A DNA stretch of 64,000 nucleotides from contig NZ_LBIQ01000028.1 of NCBI RefSeq assembly GCF_001280515.1, positions 62,001-126,000 on the forward strand. The letters run 5' to 3'. Each line of letters begins with the position of its first letter. Within the stretch, counting starts at the first letter, position 1. The stretch is from Mangrovimonas sp. ST2L15 (lineage in GTDB: Bacteria; Bacteroidota; Bacteroidia; Flavobacteriales; Flavobacteriaceae). The position numbers and the translations under genes were made by a program. Positions 19,068 to 27,993 of the stretch are shown here, in pieces. A model generated the notes under the pieces. The model was not told the DNA's origin. It did not search any database and saw only the letters and a list, made by a program, of their open reading frames with translations.

Positions 19068-19574
19068 ATGGCTTTATCCAATGACATTGTTTTAAGACCC
19101 CGATTTCAATTAGAATTATCGAGATCAAACCAAACCATACTCAAGGCATTTGAACAAACCAAAGGCCATCAAAAGAATTTTGTGGTTTCACGAATTGACA
19201 ACCATGTTTTTATCAGAATACCAAAAGCAGAACAACATTATTGGTCTCCCCAATTGCATTTGGAAGTGTTGCCTAAAGATCAAGACAACTGTACGGTTCA
19301 TGGTTTGTTTGGCCCCAACCCAACCATATGGACCATGTTTATGTTTCTTCATTTTATCGTGGCTGGTCTTTTTATCGTTTTTGGAATTTGGGCTTACTCT
19401 AACTGGACTTTGGAATTACCATTTGTGGTACAGCTCACCATCATGTTTTTGATGGTTATAGCATGGGTAACCCTCTATTTATTGGGTAGAATGGGAAGAC
19501 ATTCAGGCAAAGAGCAAATGCATCAATTACATGATTTTATGAACGACGTCTTGAAGCAGGAACATTTACTGTAA
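19068..19574 (+). CDS. Small membrane protein between der and era, function unknown
   Basis: Protein of 168 residues. The first 85 residues are soluble, with a mixed alpha/beta look (VVSRIDNHVFIRIPKAEQHYWSPQ). Two membrane helices follow (about 89-110 and 117-142: WTMFMFLHFIVAGLFIVFGI and FVVQLTIMFLMVIAWVTLYL), then a His-rich C-terminal tail. Homologues in flavobacteria are, as far as I recall, sometimes labelled GTP-binding protein, but no GTPase motif is present, so that label would come from its neighbours der and era. It is convergent with era (gap 9 bases). No function can be assigned. Confidence 0.7.
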   Translation: MALSNDIVLRPRFQLELSRSNQTILKAFEQTKGHQKNFVVSRIDNHVFIRIPKAEQHYWSPQLHLEVLPKDQDNCTVHGLFGPNPTIWTMFMFLHFIVAGLFIVFGIWAYSNWTLELPFVVQLTIMFLMVIAWVTLYLLGRMGRHSGKEQMHQLHDFMNDVLKQEHLL

Positions 19575-19583
19575 TACAGAAGC

Positions 19584-20468
19584 TTACTTTTGATTGTATC
19601 CGAACCTTCTTAGTTGATTTGGATTGCTTCTCCAATTTTTATTCACCTTGACAAACAGCTCTAAATGAACCTGTTTCCCGAAGAAAGCTTCCAAATCCTT
19701 TCTAGATTCTACACCTACTCTTTTTAAGGCCGAACCTTTATGCCCAATAATAATACCCTTTTGAGTATCACGCTCAACCATAATGACTGATTGGATTCTG
19801 ATAATCTCTTCTTCCTCCACAAAGGATTCGGTTTCAACCTCAACAGAATAAGGGATTTCCTTTTTATAATGCAGTAATATTTTCTCCCTAATCGTTTCAT
19901 TAACAAAAAATCGTTCAGGCTTATCAGTCAATTGATCTTTTGGATAAAATGGAGGTGAGTCTGGTAACAATTCAACAATCCTAGTAAAAACGGTTTCTAC
20001 ATTAAACCCTTCCAGAGCAGACACAGGAATAATTTCGGCATTTGGCACTTTCTCTTTCCACAATTCCACTTGGGCTTCCAGCTGTTCTTGATTGGAAGTA
20101 TCAATTTTGTTCAACAACAATAAAACAGGAATTTTAGAGTGGACAATTCGATTAAAAAATGCTTCATCCTTTAACTCCTTCTCCCCTATCTCAACCATAT
20201 AAACCAACACATCGGCATCCTCTAGAGCAGACTTAACAAAGTCCATCATACTTTCTTGAAGCTCATAAGCTGGTTTGATAATTCCCGGGGTATCACTGAA
20301 TATCACTTGAAAATCCTCGCCATTGACAATACCCAAAATACGATGTCTCGTGGTCTGAGCTTTAGAAGTAATAATTGATAATTTTTCACCTACAAAAGCA
20401 TTCATCAATGTAGATTTACCCACATTGGGATTCCCAATAATATTCACAAAACCTGCTTTATGCCCCAT
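19584..20468 (-). CDS. era: GTPase Era
   Basis: Era GTPase of 294 residues: a G1 loop GNPNVGKST close to the N-terminus, switch II DTPGI, NKID, then a C-terminal KH domain with IIGHKGSALKRVG. It binds the 3' end of 16S rRNA and supports 30S maturation. The start chosen is the ATG at 20468 (MGHKAGFVN). The frame extends to a TTG at 20492, but that codon overlaps the TACCTTTG promoter-like box and would add residues not usual in Era. Normal length. Confidence 0.97.
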   Translation of the reverse strand: MGHKAGFVNIIGNPNVGKSTLMNAFVGEKLSIITSKAQTTRHRILGIVNGEDFQVIFSDTPGIIKPAYELQESMMDFVKSALEDADVLVYMVEIGEKELKDEAFFNRIVHSKIPVLLLLNKIDTSNQEQLEAQVELWKEKVPNAEIIPVSALEGFNVETVFTRIVELLPDSPPFYPKDQLTDKPERFFVNETIREKILLHYKKEIPYSVEVETESFVEEEEIIRIQSVIMVERDTQKGIIIGHKGSALKRVGVESRKDLEAFFGKQVHLELFVKVNKNWRSNPNQLRRFGYNQK

Positions 20469-20489
20469 CTTTGTCCGTTTCAATTTTGG

Positions 20490-20497
20490 CAAAGGTA
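20490..20497 (-). promoter_or_regulatory. Candidate -7 box of the era promoter
   Basis: Minus-strand TACCTTTG (TAnnTTTG consensus), 21 bases upstream of the ATG at 20468. A TTG lies 23 bases further upstream, slightly wider than usual. Its position supports the shorter Era start. Confidence 0.4.
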
Positions 20498-20514
20498 CAA
20501 CCTTAACGGTTTAC

Positions 20515-20548
20515 TTGCATCAAGGTAAAGAGATAACTTGTACTTTTG
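20515..20548 (+). promoter_or_regulatory. Candidate promoter of the histidine-catabolism pair
   Basis: TTG at 20515-20517 and TACTTTTG at 20541-20548 match the -33/-7 Bacteroidota pattern with a 23-base spacer, 29 bases ahead of the N-formylglutamate amidohydrolase start. It lies back to back with the era promoter. Confidence 0.4.
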
Positions 20549-20577
20549 TAACTACAGACTAATTTTACAACCAGCAC

Positions 20578-21369
20578 ATGGTATACAACATTATTGAACC
20601 TACAGCCAAAAAAGTTCCTATCATATTAAGTTCACCTCACTCTGGAACCCTGTTTCCAGACGAGGTGAAAAAGCAATTAAAAGCAGAAGTCGTATCAAAT
20701 CCCGACGATACCGATTGGTTTATAGATCAGTTATACGATTTTGCCCCTGCTATGGGCATCACGATGATAACCGCTCGATACAACCGATGGGTTATCGACT
20801 TAAACCGTGATCCAAATAGCAAGCCTTTGTATAATGATGGCCGTGTAATCACGGGCTTGGTACCAACCACCAATTTTAACGGCGATTCTTTATATCAAGA
20901 TGAAACGCCAACGGAGCAAGAAATGGAACATAGATTACTGCAGTATTTTTTGCCATATCACCAAAAAGTTTCAGAGCTTTTAAATGAAACCAAATCGCAA
21001 TTTGGAAAAGCCCTTCTTTTTGATGCCCATTCCATAAGAAAAGTTGTCCCTGGTATTCAGGAAGCCCCTTTTCCAGATTTAATTTTGGGAGACAACGACG
21101 AAACATCCGCTTCCAAAGCACTTATTGATTCAGCCATAAGTGTATTGGATTCCCACTCCTTCAACTTCAAGCATAACCACCCATTTAAAGGGGGGCACAT
21201 CACTAGAAGCTTTGGAAAGCCTTCAGAAAACATCCATGCATTGCAATTGGAAATGGCCAAGACGAATTATATGGATGATTCCGAGACCAAATACCATCCC
21301 GAGCGTGCCGAACAGATGCGACTTGTTTTAAAATCCCTTTTTGTGAACCTAATAAATACCCTTTCCTAA
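20578..21369 (+). CDS. N-formylglutamate amidohydrolase
   Basis: Protein of 263 residues of the N-formylglutamate amidohydrolase (HutG2-type) family. Landmarks are SSPHSGTLFPDEV near the N-terminus, YNRWVIDLNRDP, LLFDAHSIRK, HITRSFGKP and a C-terminal LQLEMAKTNYM; the His and Asp residues in these blocks form the metal site. It hydrolyses N-formyl-L-glutamate to glutamate and formate, the last step of one histidine-degradation branch. The next gene, encoding the preceding enzyme, overlaps it by one base (TAATG), so the two-step pathway is translationally coupled. Confidence 0.9.
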   Translation: MVYNIIEPTAKKVPIILSSPHSGTLFPDEVKKQLKAEVVSNPDDTDWFIDQLYDFAPAMGITMITARYNRWVIDLNRDPNSKPLYNDGRVITGLVPTTNFNGDSLYQDETPTEQEMEHRLLQYFLPYHQKVSELLNETKSQFGKALLFDAHSIRKVVPGIQEAPFPDLILGDNDETSASKALIDSAISVLDSHSFNFKHNHPFKGGHITRSFGKPSENIHALQLEMAKTNYMDDSETKYHPERAEQMRLVLKSLFVNLINTLS

Positions 21370-22748
21370 TGAGCAAAGCCTATCGATTCCACGCGCTTTT
21401 AACAGAAACCGGTTGGTTGACCAACGCTGTAGTAACCTTAAATGAGAACGGTTGCGTCCTTTCTATCAAGCAAGATGACTTGGCCCAAGCCGAAAACATT
21501 AATGGTTTTGCCTTACCGGGATTTCAAAATGCCCATTCCCATGCCTTTCAATATGCTATGGCAGGATTGGCCGAATTACATGAAGGTAGCGGGCAACCCG
21601 ATGATTTTTGGAGCTGGAGATCGGCCATGTATGACTTGGCATTGCAAGTATCGCCTGAACATCTGGAAGCCATTGCCACCATGCTGTATAGCGAGATGTT
21701 GAGACATGGATACACCTCGGTAGCCGAATTTCATTATGTACACCACGACCCTGACGGAAATCCTTACAGCAACTTAGCTGAACTTGGTTCCCGTTTAATT
21801 TCAGCCGCCCAAACAGCAGGAATCCAAATAACTTTGGTTCCTATGTTCTATCAAAAAGGAGGCTTCGGAAAAGAAGCTGAAAGCAAACAGAAGCGATTTA
21901 TTTCAAAGACCATTGAGGACTACTATCGCTTATTTGAAAGCAGTGAAAAAGCAGCACAATATTATGACCAGGCAAAAGTTGGCTTGGGGATTCATTCCTT
22001 GAGAGCCGTAACCGGTGAAGACATCATACAGGTGGGTAGAAACTTTGGCAATAACCGCCCATTTCACATTCATGTTTCAGAACAAATTAAAGAGATTGAA
22101 GACTGTAAAGCCTTTTACCAACAGCGCCCTGTTGAATGGTTATTGAACAACATGGACCTTAACCCTAACTATCATTTGGTGCACGCCACCCATTTAAATG
22201 ATGATGAAGTTAAGGGGATTGCTACATCTGGCGCACATGTGGTTTTGTGCCCTACTACGGAAGGAAACTTAGGAGACGGTCTATTTAGATTTCACGACTA
22301 CAAAGCACTTAACGGATCATGGAGTATTGGCACCGATAGCCATATAGGAATCAGTCCGATGGAAGAATTACGTCTTCTAGATTATGGCCAGCGTTTAACA
22401 ACCCATAAGCGCAACACGTTTTACCTACCCTACCATGGGGACAGTGGTTTGAATGCCATCACTATGGCCTACAAAGCCGGAAGACAAGCCATGGGGCGCT
22501 CACATGAATCCTTTTTTGAAATTGGGCAACCTTTTAACACAGTGATCTTTGATGCCAATTCGCCTCTTATGGCAGCTACCAATATAAAACATATATGCAA
22601 TTCCATAGTGTATGCCAGTGATGTGTCTCATATTTTGGGCACCATGGTAGAAGGTGAATGGATCACGTTTAAAGGACATCACCACAATCAAGGACACATT
22701 GTATCCGATTTTGTAAAAGCTTTGAGAGACCTGAAATCGAGATTATAA
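21369..22748 (+). CDS. hutF: Formimidoylglutamate deiminase
   Basis: Amidohydrolase-superfamily protein of 459 residues, the normal length for HutF. Metal ligands are seen as His56-x-His58 in QNAHSHAFQ, a further His in HIHVSEQ and HLVHATHL, and Asp in GTDSHIG. The N-terminal EFHYVHHD region is also typical. It removes ammonia from N-formimidoyl-L-glutamate to give N-formylglutamate, which the product of the overlapping upstream gene then hydrolyses. The remaining hut genes are not in this window. The pair converges with a SPOUT methyltransferase gene, gap 4 bases. Confidence 0.92.
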   Translation: MSKAYRFHALLTETGWLTNAVVTLNENGCVLSIKQDDLAQAENINGFALPGFQNAHSHAFQYAMAGLAELHEGSGQPDDFWSWRSAMYDLALQVSPEHLEAIATMLYSEMLRHGYTSVAEFHYVHHDPDGNPYSNLAELGSRLISAAQTAGIQITLVPMFYQKGGFGKEAESKQKRFISKTIEDYYRLFESSEKAAQYYDQAKVGLGIHSLRAVTGEDIIQVGRNFGNNRPFHIHVSEQIKEIEDCKAFYQQRPVEWLLNNMDLNPNYHLVHATHLNDDEVKGIATSGAHVVLCPTTEGNLGDGLFRFHDYKALNGSWSIGTDSHIGISPMEELRLLDYGQRLTTHKRNTFYLPYHGDSGLNAITMAYKAGRQAMGRSHESFFEIGQPFNTVIFDANSPLMAATNIKHICNSIVYASDVSHILGTMVEGEWITFKGHHHNQGHIVSDFVKALRDLKSRL

Positions 22749-22752
22749 AATC

Positions 22753-23211
22753 TTAGGAACGAGGCTTCCCTATTCCACGGTCATACATCACGATACTTCC
22801 GGCAACAGATACATTGAGGCTAAGTTGAGAAGTGAACTTTACCAAATGATGGCTTTTCTCAATCGCCTTCTTGGAAAGACCGTGATCTTCGGCACCCAAT
22901 AAGTAGACACAACGTCTTGGATGGTGAAAGGTTTCCAAAGGTTCGGCATCCTCAGTTAATTCCACACCTACCAGTCTTGCTCCCTTTGGTAAGTTGTTGT
23001 AAAACTCTTCAAAGGTATCGTAATGAAAATAAGGCATAGCCTTGACCGCATTGTGGGTATCGCAAGCCTGTTTGGCATATCGGTTTCCTATAGTAAATAT
23101 AAAACTGGCTCCCATATTTTGGGCAGATCGCCAAAGCACCCCTAAATTCTCTGGGGTTTTCCCGTTTTGAATCCCGATTCCGAAAAACTCATTGACAAAA
23201 TTATCGTTCAT
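22753..23211 (-). CDS. TrmH/SPOUT-family RNA methyltransferase (short)
   Basis: Protein of 152 residues built of a single SPOUT methyltransferase domain. The knot region is clear: GIQNGKTPENLGVLWRSAQNMGA near the N-terminus, YLLGAEDHGLSKKAIE and LNVSVAGSIVMYDR at the C-terminus. It likely 2'-O-methylates an RNA nucleotide using SAM. The lack of an N-terminal RNA-binding extension makes the target unclear (tRNA or rRNA). The start at 23211 (MNDNFVNEFFGIG) is preferred over a frame extension to 23232 because the -7-like box at 23216-23223 lies inside the extension. Confidence 0.87.
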   Translation of the reverse strand: MNDNFVNEFFGIGIQNGKTPENLGVLWRSAQNMGASFIFTIGNRYAKQACDTHNAVKAMPYFHYDTFEEFYNNLPKGARLVGVELTEDAEPLETFHHPRRCVYLLGAEDHGLSKKAIEKSHHLVKFTSQLSLNVSVAGSIVMYDRGIGKPRS

Positions 23212-23215
23212 GATG

Positions 23216-23223
23216 CAAAGGTA
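23216..23223 (-). promoter_or_regulatory. Candidate -7 box of the SPOUT methyltransferase gene
   Basis: Minus-strand TACCTTTG ends only 4 bases from the chosen ATG. If it is the real -7 box, transcription would start at or inside the first codons, giving a leaderless message or a downstream start. Low confidence. Confidence 0.3.
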
Positions 23224-23308
23224 ACAATTCAAGGAAGCTTAAAAAGCTGGGTGTATCTCCAAGTTTGATGAAATGGATGTTGTAACTTTACCAACAACCT
23301 GACAGCAG

Positions 23309-24064
23309 ATGACCATACAAGTTTGTTCAGATTTACACCTGGAATTAAAAGAGAACCGCGAGTGGTTTAAAAAGCATCCCATTATACCAAAGGGCGATAT
23401 TTTAATCATTGCTGGTGACACCTACTTTTTAAACCGAAACTACGCCAAACTAGACTTTATCAAACAAGCATCTCAGGATTTTAAAGAGGTCTTTCTCATT
23501 CCCGGGAACCATGAATTTTACGGTGGTTATGATGCCGCTTATGCTTTATATCCTATTGTAAAGAACATTGCCCCCAATGTCACCTTGTTAAACAACACCT
23601 CCTTACAAATAGAAGATTACACCTTTATTTTTTCGACCATGTGGTCACATATCAGCAAGCAGATGTATGAAGTGATTAACGGCATGATTGATTTTAGAAA
23701 CATCATTTATAAAGGCGGTCAATTTTACATGCACCATTTCAATAAACTACATAAAAAGTCCTTTGAGTTTATTTCAGACGAAGTTCAAAAGAAGGGAAAA
23801 AAGGTAGTGGTTACCCATCATCTACCAAGTACCCAATGCCACCTCCAAGAATTTAAGGGCAACTTGTTGAGTGAAGCCTTTTGTGCCGATAAAACCGATT
23901 TTATCTCCAATAACAACATTCAATATTGGATTTATGGACACAGCCATGGCAATCAAAGGGATTTTGAAATTTCCGGAACCAAGATGGTCACGAACCAGTT
24001 TGGCTATATCCATTCTGAAGAACATCACGATTTCAATTATGAAAAAACCTTAGTCTTAACTTAA
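23309..24064 (+). CDS. Metallophosphoesterase
   Basis: Calcineurin-like phosphoesterase of 251 residues. The family blocks are present in order: CSDLHLELKEN (residues 6-16), LIIAGDTYF, IPGNHEFYGG, VTHHLPS and WIYGHSHGNQ, giving the Asp/His/Asn ligands of a two-metal site. No signal peptide, so cytoplasmic. The substrate cannot be told from sequence; related proteins act on phosphodiesters. It starts an apparent two-gene unit with a VOC-family gene 11 bases downstream. Confidence 0.9.
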   Translation: MTIQVCSDLHLELKENREWFKKHPIIPKGDILIIAGDTYFLNRNYAKLDFIKQASQDFKEVFLIPGNHEFYGGYDAAYALYPIVKNIAPNVTLLNNTSLQIEDYTFIFSTMWSHISKQMYEVINGMIDFRNIIYKGGQFYMHHFNKLHKKSFEFISDEVQKKGKKVVVTHHLPSTQCHLQEFKGNLLSEAFCADKTDFISNNNIQYWIYGHSHGNQRDFEISGTKMVTNQFGYIHSEEHHDFNYEKTLVLT

Positions 24065-24075
24065 AACCTCAAGAC

Positions 24076-24423
24076 ATGAAAACTTTAAAAGCCACCCGAA
24101 TCAACATCATGATATCCCAAATGGATCAAAGTATTCAGTTTTATGTGGAAGTTTTGGGATTACCTCTATTGAATCATTGGGGTGACCATTATGCCGAAGT
24201 ACAGGCCGCCAATGTGATTTTGGGTCTGCACCCTACCAAAGAAAACACCCAAATAGGTGATAATTTGAGTATCGGGCTTGGGGTTACCAACTTTGACGAA
24301 ACGGTCGCTGACTTAACCGCCAAAGGTATTATCTTTAATGTTGAAAAGGATGGTTACATCAGACTGGCCCATTTTAAAGACCCTGATCAAAATGCTCTAT
24401 ATTTGGCCGATGTTAAAGAATAA
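24076..24423 (+). CDS. VOC family protein (glyoxalase/dioxygenase-like)
   Basis: Small protein of 115 residues with one vicinal-oxygen-chelate fold: RINIMISQMDQSIQFYVEVLGLPLLNHWGDHYAEVQ at the N-terminus and a C-terminal FKDPDQNALYLADV. It resembles glyoxalase-like and bleomycin-resistance-like proteins, but the metal-binding residues are not clear enough to claim an enzyme. It is probably co-transcribed with the metallophosphoesterase gene. A short bidirectional terminator follows immediately. Confidence 0.82.
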   Translation: MKTLKATRINIMISQMDQSIQFYVEVLGLPLLNHWGDHYAEVQAANVILGLHPTKENTQIGDNLSIGLGVTNFDETVADLTAKGIIFNVEKDGYIRLAHFKDPDQNALYLADVKE

Positions 24424-24425
24424 AA

Positions 24426-24451
24426 AAAAGCAGAAGGAACCTTCTGCTTTT
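24426..24451. terminator. Bidirectional terminator between the VOC gene and the oxidoreductase operon
   Basis: AAAAGCAGAAGG (24426-24437) and CCTTCTGCTTTT (24440-24451) form a 12-bp inverted repeat with A and T tracts on both sides. It lies between convergent genes, 3 bases after the VOC stop. Confidence 0.85.
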
Positions 24452-24460
24452 CTATTTCAA

Positions 24461-25507
24461 CTATTTCTTAAGAGATGCCATATCAATGACAAAACGGTAT
24501 TTGACATCGGCGTCAACCACACGCTCCCAGGCTTTATTCACCTCTTGAATATCTATCATTTCTACATCGGGTAACACTTGGTGCTCTCCACAAAAATCCA
24601 ACATCTCTTGGGTTTCCTTAATCCCCCCTATCATGGAACCTGCTATATTTTTACGTTTTGAAATAAGCGCTCCACCGTGCACTTTAGAGAGCGGTTCAAT
24701 GGCACCCACCATGGCCATGGTAGTATCTCGTTTCATCAATCCCAAATACGGATTCACATCATGATCAACAGGAACCGTGTTCAGTAAAAAGTCAAAGGAA
24801 TTGGCATGTTCTTTCATTTGTTTGGCATCAGTGCTTATAAGTACCTCATCGGCTCCCAAAGCTTCAGCATCACCTGCTTTGTCTGGAGACCTCGTGATCA
24901 TCACTGTATGAGCACCCAAGGCATGGGCAAATTTGATTCCCATATGGCCCAATCCGCCTAAACCAATAACCCCTACTTTATCTCCTTTTTTCACATTCCA
25001 ATGTTTTAAAGGCGACCAAGTGGTAATACCAGCACACAATAGAGGTGCTACCTTAGCAGTATCCAAACTTTCTGGAATGCTTAGCACAAAGGCCTCATCT
25101 ACCACCACACTTTCAGAATACCCGCCATAAGTATGTCCGCCGGTATGTGGGTCGTGACTGTTATAGGTAAATGTAGCTCCCGTTTCACAGTATTGCTCCA
25201 AATCATCTTGACAGGAATGACAAGTTCTACAAGAATCTACCATACAACCTACCCCTACCAAATCACCTTCTTTGTGACGTGTAACATCATTCCCAACGGC
25301 AGTTACCCTTCCTATAATCTCATGTCCAGGAACCACTGGATATTTGGCTGGTCCCCATTCACTGCGGGCAGTGTGTATATCACTGTGACAAACACCACAG
25401 TACAAAATATCTATATGAACATCTGTGGGCTTTAACCCTCGGCGTTCAATTTGAACTGGTTCTAAATCTTTATCCTTGGCATGTGCGCCATATGCTTTAA
25501 CTGTCAT
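24461..25507 (-). CDS. NAD(P)-dependent zinc alcohol dehydrogenase (YahK/CAD-like)
   Basis: Medium-chain dehydrogenase of 348 residues. The catalytic zinc region YCGVCHSDIH (36-45) and GHEIIGRV, the structural four-cysteine lobe (CMVDSCRTCHSCQDDLEQYC) and the Rossmann motif GLGGLGHMG are all intact. The closest family type is the broad-range aldehyde reductase / cinnamyl-alcohol dehydrogenase group, which prefers NADPH. It is the last gene of a three-gene minus-strand unit with an LLM flavoprotein gene (gap 2 bases) and an aldo/keto reductase gene, suggesting shared handling of aldehydes or electrophiles. Confidence 0.92.
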   Translation of the reverse strand: MTVKAYGAHAKDKDLEPVQIERRGLKPTDVHIDILYCGVCHSDIHTARSEWGPAKYPVVPGHEIIGRVTAVGNDVTRHKEGDLVGVGCMVDSCRTCHSCQDDLEQYCETGATFTYNSHDPHTGGHTYGGYSESVVVDEAFVLSIPESLDTAKVAPLLCAGITTWSPLKHWNVKKGDKVGVIGLGGLGHMGIKFAHALGAHTVMITRSPDKAGDAEALGADEVLISTDAKQMKEHANSFDFLLNTVPVDHDVNPYLGLMKRDTTMAMVGAIEPLSKVHGGALISKRKNIAGSMIGGIKETQEMLDFCGEHQVLPDVEMIDIQEVNKAWERVVDADVKYRFVIDMASLKK

Positions 25508-25509
25508 CT

Positions 25510-26553
25510 TTATTGTTGTTTTAGTGATTTTCTTATTTCTGGAACCACTTTGGTTCCATACAATTCTATGGCCTTCATTAAATCTTTATGTGCAGGCCCG
25601 CCCACATCTATATGGGCCACATATCTAGTTAAGCCAAACATTTCAATCAGACTTAATATTTTATCTACTACTTGATTGGGTTCTCCCATAAAAAGAGCGC
25701 CTTCTGGAGATATTCCTCCTTCAAACTGCGCCTTGGTATAAGGTGACCACCCTCTGCTTTTCCCCACCCGATCCATTTGTGCTGCATAAAGCGGAAAATA
25801 CTCAGCTAGTAAATCCTCTCTTGAAGCCGACAAATAGGTATGTGAATGCACGCCTATTTGCATGGAGCCCACATCATGGCCATGATTCTCATACTCCTGC
25901 TTGTAAAAATCTATCAAGGGTTTAAACTGTTGTGGCATGCCACCAATGATGGCAAAAATAATAGGCAATCCTAATTTGGCAGCTCTATATACTGACTCTG
26001 GCGTGCCTCCTACAGCTACCCAAATAGGTAAAGGTTTTTCGGGTCTGGGATAAATGGTTTGCTCATGCAAGGATGCCCTAAAATTTCCTTGCCAAGTCAC
26101 CGTTTCCTCGGCATTAAGCTTCAAAAGCAACAGTAGTTTTTCTTCAAACAAGGCGTGATAGTCCTTTAAATCATAGCCGAACAAGGGAAAGGATTCTATA
26201 AAACTACCCCGACCAGCACATATTTCTGCCCGCCCATCTGAAAGCAGATCGAGTGTGGCAAAATCCTGGTATACCTTTACGGGATCAGAAGAGCTTAAAA
26301 CCGTGACCCCACTACTTAACTTGATATGTTTGGTCACAGAAGCTATGGCTGCCAAGACTATTTCTGGAGAAGCTACCGCATAATCTGGGCGGTGGTGCTC
26401 ACCAAGAACCAAGGCATCCAAACCCAATTGATCTGCCAATTTTATTTGTTCAAGCATTTGAGCTAAACGCTCTTTTGGGGGTTGGGCTTGATTGGTATGC
26501 CTGTCGAATGAAAGATCTCCAAACATGCCCAGACCAAATTCTATTTGATTCAT
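25510..26553 (-). CDS. LLM class flavin-dependent oxidoreductase
   Basis: Luciferase-like monooxygenase-fold protein of 347 residues. Typical blocks: FGLGMFGDLSFD at the N-terminus, ALVLGEHHRPDYAVASPE, SGVTVLSSSDPVKVYQDFATLDLLSDGRAEICAGRGS and PIWVAVGGTPESV. It should bind FMN and reduce or oxygenate a small organic substrate that cannot be named. It is the middle gene of the unit encoding aldo/keto reductase, LLM protein and alcohol dehydrogenase, with only 2 bases to the downstream gene. Confidence 0.9.
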   Translation of the reverse strand: MNQIEFGLGMFGDLSFDRHTNQAQPPKERLAQMLEQIKLADQLGLDALVLGEHHRPDYAVASPEIVLAAIASVTKHIKLSSGVTVLSSSDPVKVYQDFATLDLLSDGRAEICAGRGSFIESFPLFGYDLKDYHALFEEKLLLLLKLNAEETVTWQGNFRASLHEQTIYPRPEKPLPIWVAVGGTPESVYRAAKLGLPIIFAIIGGMPQQFKPLIDFYKQEYENHGHDVGSMQIGVHSHTYLSASREDLLAEYFPLYAAQMDRVGKSRGWSPYTKAQFEGGISPEGALFMGEPNQVVDKILSLIEMFGLTRYVAHIDVGGPAHKDLMKAIELYGTKVVPEIRKSLKQQ

Positions 26554-26576
26554 AGTATTGATAGTACTTTACAGAT

Positions 26577-27542
26577 TTAGGAATTGATGGTATTTATAGG
26601 ACTACTGGCCTTATCCAACAGTTCCAAATCTTCGGCATCCAAATTCAAAAGCGGTGCTTCAAACAATGTTTTTAACTGAGATTGACTGGTGGCACTAGCT
26701 ATAGGAGCCCCAATGGTAGGCTGAGCCAACAACCAAGCCAAAGACACGGTTGCCGGAGTGGTTTGATGTTTGTTTGAAACCGTATCAAGAGCTTCAAGTA
26801 TGGCGAGTCCTTTATCATTCAGGTACTTTTTAACACTACCACCGCGCGGACTTTTTTCCAAATCTGCTTCTGAACGGTATTTACCCGTTAAAAATCCCGA
26901 AGCCAATGACCAATAAGGAAACACCGTAAGTCCGTATTGTTCTGCTAGCGGTCGGTATGTGGATTCAAAATCCCTTTCCAATAAATTGTAATGCGGTTGT
27001 AGTGCCTGGTATTTAGGCAAACCATATTTCTCTGAGGCTTGAAAGGAATCGTGTATTCTTTCTGGTGATAAATTGGAAGCCGCAATATACCTTACCTTCC
27101 CAGCCTGTATGATTTCTTGATAAGCTTCCAGGGTTTCCTCAACTGGTGTTACTTCATCATCAAAGTGGGTGTAATACAAATCGATATAGTCGGTTTGCAA
27201 GCGTGTTAAGGATTGATCAACTGCCTTTAAAATATGTTTTTTGCTGGTATCTTTAGGATGTATTCCCGTTTCTCCTCCCACTTTGGTAGCCATGATGACC
27301 TGTTCCCTATTTTTCCTCTCTTTCATCCATTTACCTAAAATGGTTTCAGACTGTCCGCCTCCTTTACCATCTACCCAGTAGGAATACATATCGGCGGTAT
27401 CGATAAAATTAAAGCCTTGATCTACAAAGGCATCTAAAATGTGGAAGGATTCTTTTTCATTTAGGGTCCAGCCAAACACATTGCCTCCCAAATTTATGGG
27501 AGCAACCTGCAGGTCTGTTTGACCTATTTTTATTTTTTTCAT
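26577..27542 (-). CDS. Aldo/keto reductase
   Basis: Protein of 321 residues with the (beta/alpha)8 AKR fold. The catalytic tetrad is visible as Asp and Tyr in FIDTADMYSYW, Lys in MATKVGG, and His in DLYYTHFDDEV. The C-terminal cofactor-binding loop is present (IGAPIASATSQSQLKTLF). It likely reduces aldehydes or ketones with NADPH; substrate unknown. It is the first gene of the three-gene oxidoreductase unit. Upstream lies the long non-coding stretch that precedes the cassette array, so it marks the left border of core-like sequence. Confidence 0.92.
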   Translation of the reverse strand: MKKIKIGQTDLQVAPINLGGNVFGWTLNEKESFHILDAFVDQGFNFIDTADMYSYWVDGKGGGQSETILGKWMKERKNREQVIMATKVGGETGIHPKDTSKKHILKAVDQSLTRLQTDYIDLYYTHFDDEVTPVEETLEAYQEIIQAGKVRYIAASNLSPERIHDSFQASEKYGLPKYQALQPHYNLLERDFESTYRPLAEQYGLTVFPYWSLASGFLTGKYRSEADLEKSPRGGSVKKYLNDKGLAILEALDTVSNKHQTTPATVSLAWLLAQPTIGAPIASATSQSQLKTLFEAPLLNLDAEDLELLDKASSPINTINS

Positions 27543-27993
27543 GATGTTTTACTTAAGAAGTCCTAAGTTATCTAAATACCAAGAAAACAAGGGGCTTTGG
27601 ACTGTTATAATATTCTTAAAATGATTTAGTCAAAAGCCTATTGGGTATTAACATTTTACAATTATCATATGGCCCTAGTGCCCAAAAAGCTATTTTAATG
27701 ACTATTATACTCTGGTAAAGTGGCAAGAAATTTATTTTCTGAAGGTGAATGAATCAATTAACAGATTAGTTTGTTTAGTCTTTTTGATGAATACAATAGC
27801 CGATTTTATCAGTTATTCTGACATCAATCGAATATTATTCGAATAATAGTCGTTTAATAAACCTTTATAAATTTCACCATCAGGAGCTCCTAAAACCCAA
27901 ACAATAAAAGAAATACCTATTATTTTGCTGAAAACAGCTTTAGCTCTATCAAAACCCCTTTAACGTGTAAGTATTTCTTTATATTTGGGTGTA
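27543..27993. other. Non-coding AT-rich stretch left of the cassette array
   Basis: About 450 bases with no credible gene on either strand and, in particular, no divergent integrase gene of the kind that sits beside attI in a complete integron. The only structure I see is a perfect 16-bp palindrome, TATTATTCGAATAATA, at 27833-27848. Confidence 0.6.
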
